Assembly (NCBI RefSeq): GCF_037975245.1
Contig: NC_092574.1
Span: 2,761,001-2,825,000, forward strand
Source: Apostichopus japonicus
Lineage: Eukaryota > Echinodermata > Holothuroidea > Aspidochirotida > Stichopodidae
Direction of reading: 5' to 3'
DNA length: 64,000 nt
Each line of letters opens with the position of its first letter. The first letter of the stretch is position 1. The notes under the pieces are model-generated. The model was given only the letters and a program-made list of their open reading frames with translations. It ran no database searches and had not been told where the DNA came from. The position numbers were made by a program, and so were the translations under genes. Shown here piece by piece: positions 1 through 12,013 of this stretch.

Positions 1-609
1 AAAAGTTTTTAGTGGTTCCAATGCCCAAACAAATTCATGGTGTGACATGCCATACATGTTAATATTCATGAACTTGTGCAGATCAAAAGACGGATTATGT
101 AAATTGTCTAATGAAGCAGCATATAAAGGAAGGTACCAGGGATCAGTTATTGACATGTTGTCTACTTAGTGACATAATATAGCTAGGCTTCCACCTATAC
201 TGTGGAGCTCTTGATGGCACAATTGCAGCAATCAACTGCGGATCGCAGAACTGGTCCAAAGACTAATTAAACTGTGTTTCATTGCTTATGTTGCAACTGA
301 GCTGAAGAATCAGTTTCCTTCTGATCGATCTCCCTAGTGTCTACTACGATATCTATGGATCATAATGACACCACCTAACTGATGCAATTACTTGGAAGTT
401 GAATGGGGCTTCAGAGGCAATACTCCTAGGTACTACTGTGGGTTTGCACTATACTTGGGGAAGGGATATAGGCAACGAAATGAGGGAGATGTCAGTAAAA
501 GTATGTTTGTTTATCTTTACTTTTTCTATTTCATTCACACTTATAACAAGTTTTTAGGTTTTGAAGAGCAGTAGGCCATGCGGCTGTTTCTGGGGGCTGC
601 CACTTCCTG
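1..609. other. No recognisable gene; unassigned sequence
   Basis: I see no convincing gene here. A 60-codon open frame runs from 392 to 574 on the plus strand; its first part is fairly charged and aromatic, but it lacks a clear acceptor and a family I can name. Broken open stretches before it could be remnants of a transposase, which is only a guess. Confidence 0.3.
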
Positions 610-1000
610 AATGTGAACACATATACCCTACATGACCATTACCCCCCCCCCTTTGTCCCAAATGACCTTTGACCTCCACCAAAATCACTAAGCTTCTTTT
701 ACTCAATGTTATACACCTTCATACTAAGTATGAAATCTGCCAATGCTTCCAATATTGAGATAACATGTTGACAAGGTTTTCACAATTTGACCCCTGGTGA
801 CCCACAAATGACCTTTGACCTCCTCTAAAAACATCAGGCTTCTTCTACTCAATGTGGTTCTCCTACACATGAAATATGAGATTGATCCAAGCTTCCCTTC
901 TTGAGATATGTTAACAAGCAAGGCTTCACACACACGCACACATATATGCCAGCCTGACTGCAAAGGTTCATTTGCTTCCAGCAAGGAACCAAAAGAAGTG
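610..1000. repeat. Dispersed TGACCTTTGACCTC-family repeat, about 2.5 units
   Basis: Units of about 130-140 bases repeat the phrases 'TGACCTTTGACCTCC', 'CTTCTACTCAATG', 'GAAATATGAGATTGATCCAAG', 'CTTGAGATAT' and a lagging CACACACGCACA tail. The same phrases recur many times in this window (4.2, 12.7, 16.4, 22.4, 23.5, 28.5, 34.4 kb), so this is an interspersed family with internal tandem structure. Perfect 13-base TGACCTTTGACCT sits at 663-675 and at 809-821; this word is the complement of a DR1 nuclear-receptor half-site pair. The TE class is unknown. Confidence 0.75.
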
Positions 1001-1104
1001 TTTGGTCCAACATCTAGTTATTATCATTAGCATAGATGATATCAAGTTAAAGTGGACCTTATGTAATGTGGAGTGAGTTTGCTAATAATCATTATTGGAC
1101 TGAT

Positions 1105-1420
1105 TCTGAGATGGAAGAATCAGTACTTGGCCAATACCGATTATTTGAAGCAATGAGGCCTAGCAATCGGGAGGTTCGGAGTTTGATTCCCGGCCGGGTC
1201 ATAGTAAGATGGGTTTTTCATCCAAGAGCAATCTACGGTTTTCCCATCTGAAATGACTTTCTAAATTGAAAAGATTCCAAATTTGAGTTAAAATGTTGAA
1301 TTGGAAGCCACCTGACGTGTAAGTTGTAATCCATAAGCCTTACAGGTTTCTCCCACATTTGTGGTCGCTTAAGCGTCGTAAAAATAACTACTGATTATTA
1401 TTATTTTTATTATTATTGTA
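1105..1420 (+). mobile_element. tRNA-derived SINE
   Basis: A tRNA-like head contains a B-box-like stretch at about 1173-1190 (GGTTCGGAGTTTGATTCC), followed by CCGGCCGGGTCATAG, a non-tRNA body, and a 3' tail of TTA/ATT trinucleotides at about 1394-1420. Head, body and simple-repeat tail are the usual SINE layout. A clear target-site duplication was not found, so the exact 5' end is uncertain. Confidence 0.7.
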
Positions 1421-1552
1421 GAATTAGTAAATCACTACCTTAGATGGCTTGTTGTCAATAAGACAAACCAAACATTAGCTAGTGAGATACAGCTTCTAGC
1501 TAGAGTAGGTGTTGAATCAGGAAATCTCATACCTGTGATCATGAGACTTAGA

Positions 1553-2243
1553 TCAGCTGAAAGTACCTAGCTCTACAAAAGGTTTGGGGTGCACAGTACC
1601 TATTAATATATCTCCTGTTGCGACTGCAGATCCATCTGGAAGAAGAGCATGAACTGCTACCCTGTTGTCATCTCTGCTTATCTGGCCATCACCCTGCTGA
1701 TCAGGTATTGTTCTCCCAAATATATCAACTCCAACATGTCCTGTGACTATACCAAACAGCCTCTGCAGTAGTGGTCCATTGTCATCTCTGCTTCTGTCAT
1801 TTACATGAAGCACAACATCCTTAGTTAATTTACAGGAAACCTTTCCATTCAGTTGGCTTCCAGATTCAGTTTTGCCATTGCTATGATTATCTTTTGTCCT
1901 TCTCTGTAAGGGAGAGAATTTTCTACCCTTTTTCCTATTATTTTTCTCGGACAAAGATTGTCCATCTTCAACGGCTGTAATTGTTTCATCCTTGCCAGCA
2001 TCAACATAGATGAGCTCTCCTGTATCTTTCTGAATTGAATCATACCAAGCTGGTTTCAAAGCACTGAAAGAAAAAAATGCAAGGTTAGGACTGCTGTTTG
2101 GATAACTTGGGAGGCTTTGACTTGCACCTAGAAACACCCCCTTTCTCACCCCAAATGGCCCACTGATAACACTTTTGACATAGATGTGGTCTTTACTTAA
2201 CAAGACAAATGCTTCATTCAGTGCATGAACTGCCAAATATACC
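1553..2243 (-). CDS. Possible exon of an unrecognised host gene
   Basis: An uninterrupted minus-strand reading frame runs from a good splice acceptor (minus-strand ATTTCAG ending at 2244) to a TGA at 1553. The first codons read VYLAVHALNEAF; residues ~115-145 are Lys/Arg/Ser rich (linker-like), and the end is hydrophobic and ordered, with GRTIPDQQGDG and VAVHALLPDG. Composition is unlike the neighbouring junk ORFs. It could end at a donor (GAGCTAG/GTACTT at 1567/1566) or be a terminal exon ending ELGTFS. A tempting internal intron (acceptor at 2064, donor at 2127) would shift the frame, so I read the exon as continuous. I do not recognise the family. Confidence 0.5.
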
Positions 2244-2271
2244 CTGAAATTTTAAGAATCAGAAAGCCATC

Positions 2272-3110
2272 TTGCATACAGTAAATGTAAAACAATTATC
2301 ACCTTACCTGACCCCTAACCAATCTTTAAATCTGCACTATTTTAATGAATTTAAACTATTTGCTCCAGGTGTGGCATACAACTGGTTTAAGAGTTATCTA
2401 CATTACTGTGCAGATGTTTCTTCATCTGATCTAACATTATATAATATTGGTGTTCCCCAGGGCTCCATACTGGGACCACTTCTTTTTATTTTATATATTA
2501 ATGAAATCTATAAATCCTCTGAAAAATTCAGCTGCAATTTATTTGCGGATGATACTACTGTTTTTCTTCAAAATAGTAACTTACATGACACATTTGTCGA
2601 TGTCACTAATACATTTTCAAGCTTATCCGAATGGTTGAGATCTAATAGCTAATCTCTTAATATATTTGGATAGCAAATTTAATCACATAAGCAATATTAC
2701 TGTTGTGCTACTGTACTGTAGGTGGACACCCAAGTAAAGCCTCAAATCATGCATATTTCTTAGGACTCGGAATAACAATTGATTGCCCCAAAATAAATTG
2801 GAAAGAACATATAGTAAGTAAAAGAGTCTGTAGATCTAATGGGATTATAAATAGACTTCAGCACTTCTTGCCCAAGTACAAACTTCACTCCTATATAATG
2901 CTCCCATTCTCCCACATTTCAACTATAGTCTTCTATTGTGGTGTAATACTGTACCCATGCAATGTCACTCTTGATTTTGTACAAGATACAAAAAGAGCTC
3001 CAAAATATATGTTATGCACCCTATAGGGCAAACAGTACTCCTCTATCGAGAGACTCAAGAATAATTACAATTTATGATCTGCTTAAATACCTTTACCATT
3101 TGATACAACC
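2272..3110 (+). pseudogene. Non-LTR retrotransposon reverse transcriptase fragment, frameshifted
   Basis: The frame 2272-2652 carries the hallmark RT blocks of a LINE (Jockey/CR1-like) polymerase: [13 protein letters not shown] at about residues 60-72 and LFADDTTVF at about 91-99. After a stop and frame change the C-terminal 'thumb' continues at 2703-3026 (GLGITID...NWKEHI, then GIINRLQHFLPKYKLHSYI), and further weak similarity runs on to ~3110 (RIITIYDLLKYL). The endonuclease and the first RT blocks are missing, so this is a 5'-truncated, decayed copy. It lies beside the putative minus-strand exon, on the opposite strand, and may sit in its intron. Confidence 0.85.
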
Positions 3111-3313
3111 ATGTTGATTGTTGATACTGTGCACATGCATCTAAAGTCCAGTACATAAATATCTATTAACAAATACAACCATTGATTGTTGATACTGTGC
3201 ACATGCATCTAAAGTCCAGTACACAAATATCTATTAACAAATACAACCATTGATTGTTGATACTGTGCACATGCATCTAAAGTCCAGTACATAAATATCT
3301 ATTAACAAATACA
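3110..3313. repeat. 68-bp direct tandem repeat, three copies
   Basis: The phrase GATTGTTGATACTGTGCAC starts at 3116, 3184 and 3252, an exact 68-base period. The copies are nearly identical (one base change, ACATAAAT versus ACACAAAT), which indicates a recent triplication right at the decayed end of the LINE fragment. Confidence 0.9.
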
Positions 3314-4140
3314 GTGCTCATGTTTTCACATGGCCCAGGAAAAGTACTCTTAGTGACAATACAAGTTTTAATTACATCTGCATGTACGTTAAAAGTTGGA
3401 AGATTGGCCAAAGCCTGCTCACTAAGATCTGATGAAGTTTACAAGTCTGGGAAAAAGTTATCTTGGTTCAAGTTGTGCAATGGTAGTTTCCCTTTTGGTT
3501 GATTTCATGCAAGGGAGGATTTACCTTGCAATAGATTATATTGTTAAAGAATGTTCCAATATCAATACTTGTGAGGGCGCTTGATCATGAGCAGGGGTAA
3601 TTTACGGTGGTTTGTGAATTTGATTGTTTACAGAGTTAGAACATGTGTTTAGTGTGTTTTAATGCTTGATGTCTTCCTTTTGAAATATCTGTACAAATAA
3701 AATATCTCTCTGAAGAAACAAGCAATTTTGGTGTGCAGAAGAACATGTGTAACTGCACTGTCACATATATGTTATGTACTACAGGCCTAGTACATGAGTT
3801 AGGTACACCTTATAGCAATCTACAGTACACTCACAGGCATTACAAAATATCTGTATGCAGATGCATAACAACAGCAGGACTACACAGTAGAGTTACAGTT
3901 GATAACTAAAGTGAAACAAGCCAAAGTTGGTAATAACATGACAGTGGGAGATTCAAAGACAAGTTAGACACATGCAACTCACAAACTTAAGTCAAGCCCT
4001 AAAGTCAGTGCTTACATGGTGTACGATTGGGGACTGTGTAACATAATACCACAACAATGAAAGAAAGACAGAGGGATATCATCTGTTGTTGGTAATTTAT
4101 TTTGATCGCACACTTTAACAACAAAGAGCTTTTCTAACAG
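3314..4140. other. Unassigned AT-rich sequence
   Basis: A 62-codon frame at 3314-3502 may be further decayed LINE sequence but carries no motif I can name. Nothing else was recognised in this stretch. Confidence 0.3.
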
Positions 4141-4149
4141 TTTTACCTC

Positions 4150-4640
4150 ATTAGATCCATTTGATATTTGACATCAAGACCCACGCTGACCCCAAATTGA
4201 CCTCCACCCAAAATAACATAGTTCTTGTAGTCACCTTACGAAAGACACATGTTGCAAAATATGAGCTACTACTGTATGAGATGTAACCTATCTTGGGATA
4301 TTGTCCTTATGGCTTTACAGAGTATGACCTTTGATGACACCAAACGACTTTGACATCAAAAAATACTGTTCTTGACACTCGTTATAGGGAAGCCACGTGC
4401 CAACTATGAGAGCCAATAAAGTTTACTACCTGGAGAAATCAGGTTTGCAAGGATTTCAAGTTTTGACCTCTGGTGACCTTAAATGACCTCTGACTTACAC
4501 CAAATTGTGTAAAACCTTTACACTCATAAGTTTAGCCTACCATGCATATATGAGCTCTTTTGATGTTCAAGTGTATCCCGGTATATTGTGTTTACAAGCT
4601 AGGGCGTCATATATACACACACATACACAAACTTGACTTG
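4150..4640. repeat. Dispersed TGACC-family repeat, several diverged units
   Basis: Repeated 'GACCTCCACCAAA', 'TGACCTCTGACTTACACC', 'CACTCGTTATAGGGAAGCC' and 'CAAGGATTTCAAGTTTTGACC' phrases, ending in a CACACACATACACAAA tract at ~4612. It belongs to the same family as 610-1000 but is more diverged. Confidence 0.65.
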
Positions 4641-6735
4641 ACTAACCCTACTGGCCAGCCTATGGCATATGAAACCAAAAAGTAACCACAACTTTTAATA
4701 TCAGCTTTTAATGTTTAATATCCAGCAGTGTATTTATAATTTCTATTGTGATATTACTAAGTGGCTTCAATACATCTTGTCACTGTGAACCCTAACTGAT
4801 CACCTATACTGTAGTTTATTCCATTTTGGTTGGGAACAGACTATCACCTCCTTTTACTTGCAAAAATTATTTCTAACACTGTTGTAATTGTGAAGCGAGG
4901 TCCTCTACTGAAGCAACTTTTACACCTGTTAAACTTATGAGCTCTTTTTTCACCAATTTCATAAAGTTGAGCTGATTTTAACACTTCTTGGTTTAAACGT
5001 GTTAAGTTCTTTTTTCATCAATGTTAGCTGGAGATGTGAAGTCGTTCCTAGTAAGTATATACTGTGAAATCGGTTCTATACTTTTAACGTCATCAGCCTT
5101 TTTCTCCAAGTGCAATGCTGGACCTGAACACTAACTGTTTTACTGGTTGAATATTCATTCAATTAAATTCTTTGCCATGTTTCATTTATACCTACAAAGT
5201 GACAATGCCAAAGTAAATTGATTGCTTACAGGAAGGCCTAGTCATTCTGCTTAATCTTTGCCTTAAATCATGTTGGATTATGGTATCCTGAATCACATGT
5301 AAAGCTGTATTATGTTAAATGTTACTTGTGTAGGGCTGTACAGTATTGCAATTTCTTGCCTGATCATGATGCTAATATCTTGCACATCTTTTCTTTGTTT
5401 TATTCATTGAAACGCTTAACATTCATAATTATATTATTGTAAGGGTAAATTCTCCTTACATGGAGATGGTGATACCGTGATAGTGACCAAAAGCAAGTGA
5501 GTTCATGCGCTAACACAGTTACACAACTCATCTTTGATGACACCCATCATAATACCGTACAGTACTGTACAGTAGTGTGGGTTTATTGCCAGGATTGACC
5601 ACTGCTTAAGTTAGTCTTGTCTTCCTAAGCTTTAGTAAATTTAGTTAGTTAAGCCTAGGCCTAAATTTCAGGGGGTTAAAAATTAATCAGTTCCTTTTTA
5701 GGTAATTTATTACTGCCTAAACACCTTTGAGAATGACACATGTAAGTATAATGCAGAACATTGACATCTTTTCAAATAGGAAATTCTTGCTGGAGTCACA
5801 GTCACAGTGGTGAATGTTTGTTACTGTATTTTCTGGCTGGTGTCAGAGTTGCCCTAGTGGCCATTGTTTCTGGGCCAGAATTAGCTTTGGATCTAACTTC
5901 TAAGGCTAGGCATATACAGCCGACCTGTAAGGTCTAGCCTATACTATGCCTGCATACTACATGAGCCATGACCTCAAATAGTTTAATGGCATGACACTAA
6001 GTCAAGCTTAAGATTATGTCACACTTATCACTTGTTTGTCAAAGGGTAGGTGTTAGGATAAGAGCTCATATTAGGTTGGGTTTATGGTCTTCTCTAACAT
6101 TGGAGTTAGGTGTCCAGGACCCTTACTTCTAACCAAAACTTACAGACTTAGTCTCACCCTAGCATACCCATATCCTACAATACTGTAATTCAAGACTAGG
6201 CCTAACCCACCAACAGTAACAGCTGACAAATATACCCTGATTCCAGCTTAATTGCAGAATACCCTGCAACACAAAGCTCCACCCTGTAGCTAGCTACACT
6301 GTCGCAACAGCATAATACATTGAACTTAGTTTATTTTGGCATTTCTCCTTGTAATATTGAAATTTAAGTTTCAATTAGGCCTAGGTCCCATAGTAACAAT
6401 TATAACGATGGATTGTCCGGCTGAAAAGGAATGACAAAAATGAACCGTCCTGAGGGTGTAGCCACAACAGCATAATTAATACCTAGATTCTAGAACCAGT
6501 TGAGTTTATTTTTGGCATTTCTGTTTGTATTGAACTTGCCTAGATGCATAAATTGAACGGACAGTGTAACCACAACAGCATGATACATTGGACTTAGTTT
6601 TGGCATTTCTCTGCGTATTAATACTAGACTATACGGACGCCATACCCAACCTCTTTTAGCGAGGTATTCTGCAATTACTCCCGGATCCCAAATTAGTGCA
6701 CAATTCCCGGGCCTATAGTTTCAAATGCGAATTTT
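4641..6735. other. Unassigned; possible intron of a minus-strand gene
   Basis: No ORF over 60 codons and no element ends were found. Short words recur (a segment containing ACAGCATAATACATTG and TTAGTTTATTTTGGCATTTCT appears at ~6310-6345 and again, altered, at ~6465-6520 and ~6580-6610), so a degenerate ~130-bp local duplication exists. Confidence 0.35.
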
Positions 6736-6736
6736 C

Positions 6737-6916
6737 TTACACGTTATGCGAAGATTGTTGCTCTGATGCAAAGCCTTCATGTGAGATGGTAACTGATGAG
6801 TTCGGTTGCGTCAATGTTTCAATAATCTTTCTTGCCTCGGCCACACGTTTCGATTTTGATTTTGAATAATGATCGGGATTTTTCCATGGTCCCTCTTTCC
6901 GATGATTTGGCTCCAT
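6737..6916 (-). CDS. Possible first exon, short basic protein start
   Basis: An ATG at 6916 (context CCCATGG) opens a 59-codon minus-strand frame, highly charged at first (MEPNHRKEGPWKNPDHYSKS) and then KSKRVAEARKIIETL. It ends in TAA at 6737, overlapping a possible donor GTGTAAG (6736-6742, exon edge 6743). Frame and strand agree with the putative exon at 1553-2243, so the two could belong to one gene, but no exons joining them were found. The real start could also be the in-frame TTG at 6928, which is unlikely in an animal. Confidence 0.35.
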   Translation of the reverse strand: MEPNHRKEGPWKNPDHYSKSKSKRVAEARKIIETLTQPNSSVTISHEGFASEQQSSHNV

Positions 6917-6928
6917 GGGAGGATTCAA

Positions 6929-7542
6929 CGGAGTTTTTTCAATAACGAAACCCTAACGTTAATACCTGCTGTATAGTCATGCATGTTTGTAGCTAAACAA
7001 ACAAAAAAGTAGCTAGCACAGGTCTGTGTGGCTAGCCTAGTGTTAAAGCCTATCCGACTTCAGCATTTGATCAGTTGTATTTTGCACTGCTGTCCCCACA
7101 CTTCACCAACCCACTTTGAAGTCGGAAAGTCAATGTTTACATCCGGGAAAGTCTTGCAAAGGAGGGCGACATGTCAAAATTAAACACCACTTCTCCTTAA
7201 GGTGGCATACCACAACTAGGTACTCATTGTCGGGAAATAGTCTTAAAATGACCTTCCTGACTTTTTTGAGTCGTCATCTTTCTTGTTATGCATGCAGGTT
7301 GAAGAGGATGAAATAAACTAATGATCGTCTAAAACTCTCGAGGATTAAAGGTGATTTATGGCATTTTAGGAAATCTGGGACGAAACAAAAAGATTCCGCA
7401 GCGAGAGCTGGCATGATGAGCTGGCAGAGAACTATGCTAACTTTTGCGCTCCTCGAGCTCAAAATCTAAACGGTCTGGTATCTAAAGTTGAATGTGAATG
7501 CCCAAGCCATTAGCTACCATGTGGTGGGTAGGGCATTCCAGG
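6929..7542. other. Unassigned; possible upstream region of the 6.9-kb exon
   Basis: No gene recognised. If the exon at 6737-6916 is real, its promoter would lie here; I see no clear TATA box. Confidence 0.25.
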
Positions 7543-7550
7543 GGGAAAAG

Positions 7551-9294
7551 CAGTGGCGCCACCAGACTTTTCAGTCTGGGGGGGGGCACAGGGGGGCACC
7601 AGCATTTGATGGGCGGGGGGGCACTTAGGTGGATACGGATCAACGTCCTGGGGAGGGGTCTAAGGGGAGGGGGTGCCCCTCCAGGCGCGGCGGAACGGAA
7701 AAATTATTGGGGGGGGGGGCTAATGTGTGGAGACTATCTAAGCGGAGCGCCACCATCGGTTGGCGAGGAGCGTACAAGAAAAATTTGGGTTTTTCAAACC
7801 CCCAGATGGCCGGAAACGGCACTTCCCGAGTGTTTTATGCTGCGAATACCTAGCCCTAAAATATGGGTCTCAAGCCTGCAATTTCTCAGATTGCACGTAA
7901 AAGTCTGTAAAAACATTGTAATTTGTATATTCGATGGTGTTTTAAGAGAGTAGCTATTACTCGTAGTGTACTCGCAAAGACGTTTTTGAGTGTAGTGAGG
8001 GGATGTTGGAGAACTGGCTGAAATGAAGCAAGTCATTGGCCTAAGACGAAGTTGTGTTGCGCTTACCGGTACTCACACTCACTGCTTCCACTTTTCACGG
8101 GGCGTGAAGACGCGGTTGGGGTGACAATATGGTCTATAGCCAGGGGACAGGCCGAGGGTCCCCCCAGCATTTAATAAAATTATTACACCTATATAGTATA
8201 CGTGTGCATCGGACAGATCGACAAGTATGCATTGAAAAATGGGCAGATGCACGTTTCGGAGCCTTGGTAAATATTGGGGGGGGGGGGCTTATCATGCATT
8301 TGCCCCCTCAACTTTTTCATTGGGGGGCTGAGCCCCCAAGCCCCCCCCCCCCCCCGGTTCCGCCGTCACTGCCCCCCTCCCCTTTGGAAAATTTTCGCAT
8401 ACGGAGGATGGGCTAGATGCAAAATGCTGCCACATTTGATGCTAAATTCGATCTGAAGATATCTCCAGAAATTGCTATTTTTGAGGTAATGATTTTAACA
8501 AGGCGCAGAATTTTGCAGAGGATATGAACCACATGCTGTCGATATTATGCCTAACCCTATCAATAGAACCTACATTTGTTGAATTAATGTGTGCATGACC
8601 CCGACTCCTTTCTTGTCCTTCTCGTTTTCGCCCATTATCTATTAAGATGTAACAGGTTCCAGCATCGTTATTGGCTCCTATCAGGGATCTCACCATGCAA
8701 TCCAAAGTTTGATCACACATCGAGTATGGCTCAGTATGCAGGTGTGAACATTCGCCATTTGTTCCTACAAGCATCTGACCTCAAATGACCTCTGTACCCC
8801 CTACACAAAAGGGTCAATATATGGGTCCACAAATATAGGCAAGTATGGTGCCTGCGGACCCTCACATTCTCACATTTCGTCAGCTCCTAACCTGTCAACC
8901 TCAGACCAAGGCAACATATTGCAGTACCCTCCCTTCTCACAGTCATGTAGCTCGCGAAGCGGACTTGTATATCCGCTGGTATGGCGTGAGCACTGACACA
9001 TTCAATGTAAATATCGACACCTGTTGTGATGGCGCGGGTTACGACTTCGATACCCGACGTTCAAGGATAAACTTGTTCATTTTTTCGCAGCTCATTTGAA
9101 GAAAATACGAATTACTGTGCTTCTTTGTCCTTATGAAAAACCAACTCAGATGATGGGAGTTGAATATAACAAAATATATATATATTTTTTTACCAACCCA
9201 AATCTCAGATGGGGGGGACACTCGGGGGGCACTGGGTTTTCCAGGGGGGGGGGCACGTGCCCCCTGGCCCCCCCCCCCCTTGGCGACGCCACTG
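7551..9294. mobile_element. Element H: non-autonomous hAT-like transposon with 8-bp TSD
   Basis: The left end is CAGTGGCGCCACCAGAC and the right end is TTGGCGACGCCACTG; the terminal ~11 bases pair with one or two mismatches. Perfect 8-bp direct repeats GGGAAAAG flank it (7543-7550 and 9295-9302). Eight-base duplications with CAG-type ends fit hAT. There is no transposase; long G and C runs lie next to both ends. Element A is nested inside at 7682-8371, and TGACC-family sequence lies at ~8740-8830. Confidence 0.85.
7682..8371. mobile_element. Element A: hAT-like MITE nested in element H
   Basis: It starts CAGGCGCGGCGGAACGG and ends CCGGTTCCGCCGTCACTG. The flanks TGCCCCTC and CCCCCCTC are an imperfect 8-bp duplication in a C-rich target. 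It contains the shared module (GCGGAGCGCCACC...GGTTGGCG) at 7741-7772. It aligns along its length with element B at 10819-11911 and preserves at 7994-8001 the uninterrupted site (AGTGAGGG) into which element C jumped in B. Confidence 0.8.
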
Positions 9295-9302
9295 GGGAAA
9301 AG

Positions 9303-9940
9303 GACCCCAATCATGTTCCCCCACACACTCAGTTCCCCTTCCCTCAGTCGGCTGCGGTAAAAAAAACTAAAACAGTATCCCTTATGTCCAAATTTCACAG
9401 ATTTAGATAATATTGAGCTACCAAAACGCTACAATCTCTGGTGTCTCGCCCCTGGGTCCCACAAGGGCTTTGAAATACATTCCATTGAAACTAAATTCCT
9501 CTCTGGAATGTATTTTGGTGTGTAAGTAAAAGGAGCTAAAAGAAAATTGTCCGAAAGAAACGCAGCTTCCGGGTTTGAAATACCTTCCATAGAAATTAAA
9601 TTCCTCTTTCTGGCATGTGCTCTTGTAGGCCTACTTGAAAGTCACTCGAGAGAATAAGAAATATCTCAGAATCCTACAATTTCTGGTGGCATCGCAACAT
9701 GCAGAACTAACGATGTGTACTGCAGAATTGAACCAAATCGTAATATATATGGAACGCAAAAAGGGCAAAATTAAACAACAACAACGTTCATTATATTGAT
9801 GACTAAATTCAAATGACGACGACGTGATTTGATGTTATGATGTTATACTTATGTGCAATAACAACATAAATGTATACAGCAGCTTCCTTAATAGTATAAC
9901 AACGCAAAAATTGACATTAACATCATTTTTTTTTCTGTAA
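9303..9940. repeat. Unassigned; diverged ~106-bp tandem pair at 9415-9700
   Basis: TTTGAAATACATTCCATTGA with AAATTCCTCTCTGG (around 9470) recurs as TTTGAAATACCTTCCATAGA with AAATTCCTCTTTCTGG (around 9576). 'CTACAATCTCTGGTG' and 'CTACAATTTCTGGTG' also pair up. Nothing else was recognised. Confidence 0.5.
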
Positions 9941-10818
9941 TGTCATCGTAAATAATTTTATTGACGGGTAAACCGCATATGATAACAACATAAACACACG
10001 TGAAGCCTACGTAAAATGCACTGATAACAAGCTGAGAACATATAATAACGGCGCTATTTCACTTAACGTAATAAAGATATACATCGACGTAGTATATCGC
10101 TACGACGACAGCTTTTCAAACAACAACTTTTAATCCAACGGCATAAATTCATGTGACAACGTAATATCATGCAACGAAGGTGATGGCGCGCTTCTACTTT
10201 TTCGACCAGAGCCGTGTCAGTATATGGCTTTGATTTGAGCGAGCGGGAGTTATCGTTTTAGCCCACCGAATCATCGTTTGAATAGTCAACACGGAATTGG
10301 AATAAAAAAAAAACAACTGTCGAAAATGGAAGCAACTCTCGAGAATTAGGATATGGGGAAGATGTAATATTAAAATTTCGAAAGAGTAGGAGTGAGTTTT
10401 GCTGTTATCTGAACTTGTATAATATGTATTTGTTATATTGTTGGGAGAAACATACAACAACCTCAGGCTCATAAGCTAGCAATAGGTCTCAGAGCTATAG
10501 GATAAATAAAAAATATATACGCTATAGGCTTTAGTTCTAACAGTCAGAGTATGTTTAAATAAGATTTTTATGCATATTCAGTCGTTTTGAGGATATTAAG
10601 GTAAACTATGGAGGTTTTTAGAAAACCTTCCGGACGTCTGGTCACCTTAATTAATTATTATAAAGGTTTACTTGACTTTATATGTTAGCATTTCAACCCA
10701 CCGCACGCACTAGGATAAACTACACACTATACGTGAAAGAGACGCAGTCACCTGACACCGTCGATGGGGGTAGTGGGGGAGGGAGGCACATTTCAGACCG
10801 AGCCGCTCTGGTTACGAC

Positions 10819-11911
10819 CAGGCGCGCGGAACGGAAAAATTATTGGGGGGGGGCTAATGTGTGGAGACTATCTAAGCGGAGCGCCACCATCGGTTGGCGC
10901 GGAGCGTACAAGAAAATTTTGGGTTTTTCAAACCCCCAGATGGCCGGAAACGGCACTTTCCGAGTGTTTTATGCTGCGAATACCTAGCCCTAAAATATGG
11001 GTCTCAAGCCTGCAATTTCTCAGATTGCACGTAAAAGTCTGTAAAAACATTGTAATTTGTATATTCGATGTTTTTTTAAGAGAGTAGCTATTACTCGTAG
11101 TGTACTCGCAAAGATGTTTTTGAGTGTAGTAAGGGCAGTGGCGGAGCTAGAGTATTGGTCAGGGAGGGCAAGAATGGTCTGTAGAGGCGCTTTCAACACT
11201 ATCTAAGCGGAGCGCCACCACAGGTTGGTGCGGAGCGTACAGAAAATTTTTAAGTAAAGATACTCCCTAGATTGCAGGAAATGACCCTTTCCGGGGCCTT
11301 GCTAATTTGCAGATAAACGGAGAATAAATAGGTGTCGTCGCCATTTTGTCGGAAAATTACACCAACAGAATATGACAAATGTCAATAGGTATATGAGAGC
11401 GCAATAAAATAGTCAAAAATCGCGAATAAGTAAAAAGTAGTGAAAAGCTGAAAAGGGCGCCAGCAGTCCATTTGAGTCCGTGGGGGGGGGGGGGGCATCC
11501 GCCCCCTGACTGTATATATGGACGCTCCGCCACTAAGTAAGGGGATGTTGGAGAACTGGCTGAAATGAGGCAAGTCATTGGCCTAAGACGTTGTGTTACG
11601 CTTACCGGTACTCACACTCACTGCTTCCACTTTTCACGGGGCGTGAAGACGCGGTTGGGGTGACAATGTGGTCTATAGCCAGGGGACGGGCCGAGGGTCC
11701 CCCAGCAAGTACTAAAATTATTACACCTATAGAGTATACGTGTGCATCGGACAGATCGACAAGTATGCATTGAAAAATGGGCAGATGCACGTTTCGGAGC
11801 CTTGGTAAATATTGGGGGGGGGGCTTATCATGCATTTGCCCCCTCAACTTTTTTATTGGGGGGCTGAGCCCCCCCCCCCAAGCCCCCCACCCCCCGGTTC
11901 CGCCGCCACTG
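10819..11911. mobile_element. Element B: hAT-like MITE with 8-bp TSD, carrying element C
   Basis: It starts CAGGCGCGCGGAACGG, ends CCGGTTCCGCCGCCACTG, and is flanked by GTTACGAC (10811-10818) and GTTGCGAC (11912-11919), 7 of 8 identical. It is the same family as element A. Removing the 408 bases contributed by element C leaves ~685 bp, close to A's 690 bp. Confidence 0.85.
11136..11535. mobile_element. Element C: 400-bp hAT-like MITE nested in B, perfect 8-bp TSD
   Basis: The ends are CAGTGGCGGAGCTAG and GCTCCGCCACTA. The flanks AGTAAGGG (11128-11135 and 11536-11543) are identical. The paralogous element A has the empty site AGTGAGGG, so insertion and duplication are directly demonstrated. 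It carries the shared GCGGAGCGCCACCACAGG module at 11208. A sister copy is at 31584-31972. Confidence 0.93.
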
Positions 11912-12013
11912 GTTGCGACACTGGACTACTTCTTACAGTTTATTTCAAGGATGATTGGCTGATGTTAATGCAAAATATTGAGTTACATTTTATAGCGTTT
12001 TGTGTTGGATTTT

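Noticed and set aside
7498-7953. 151-codon ORF rich in glycine
   Set aside because: It runs through G homopolymers of elements H and A; overlapping frames on both strands are equally open, and the same peptide reappears in element B because of the repeat.
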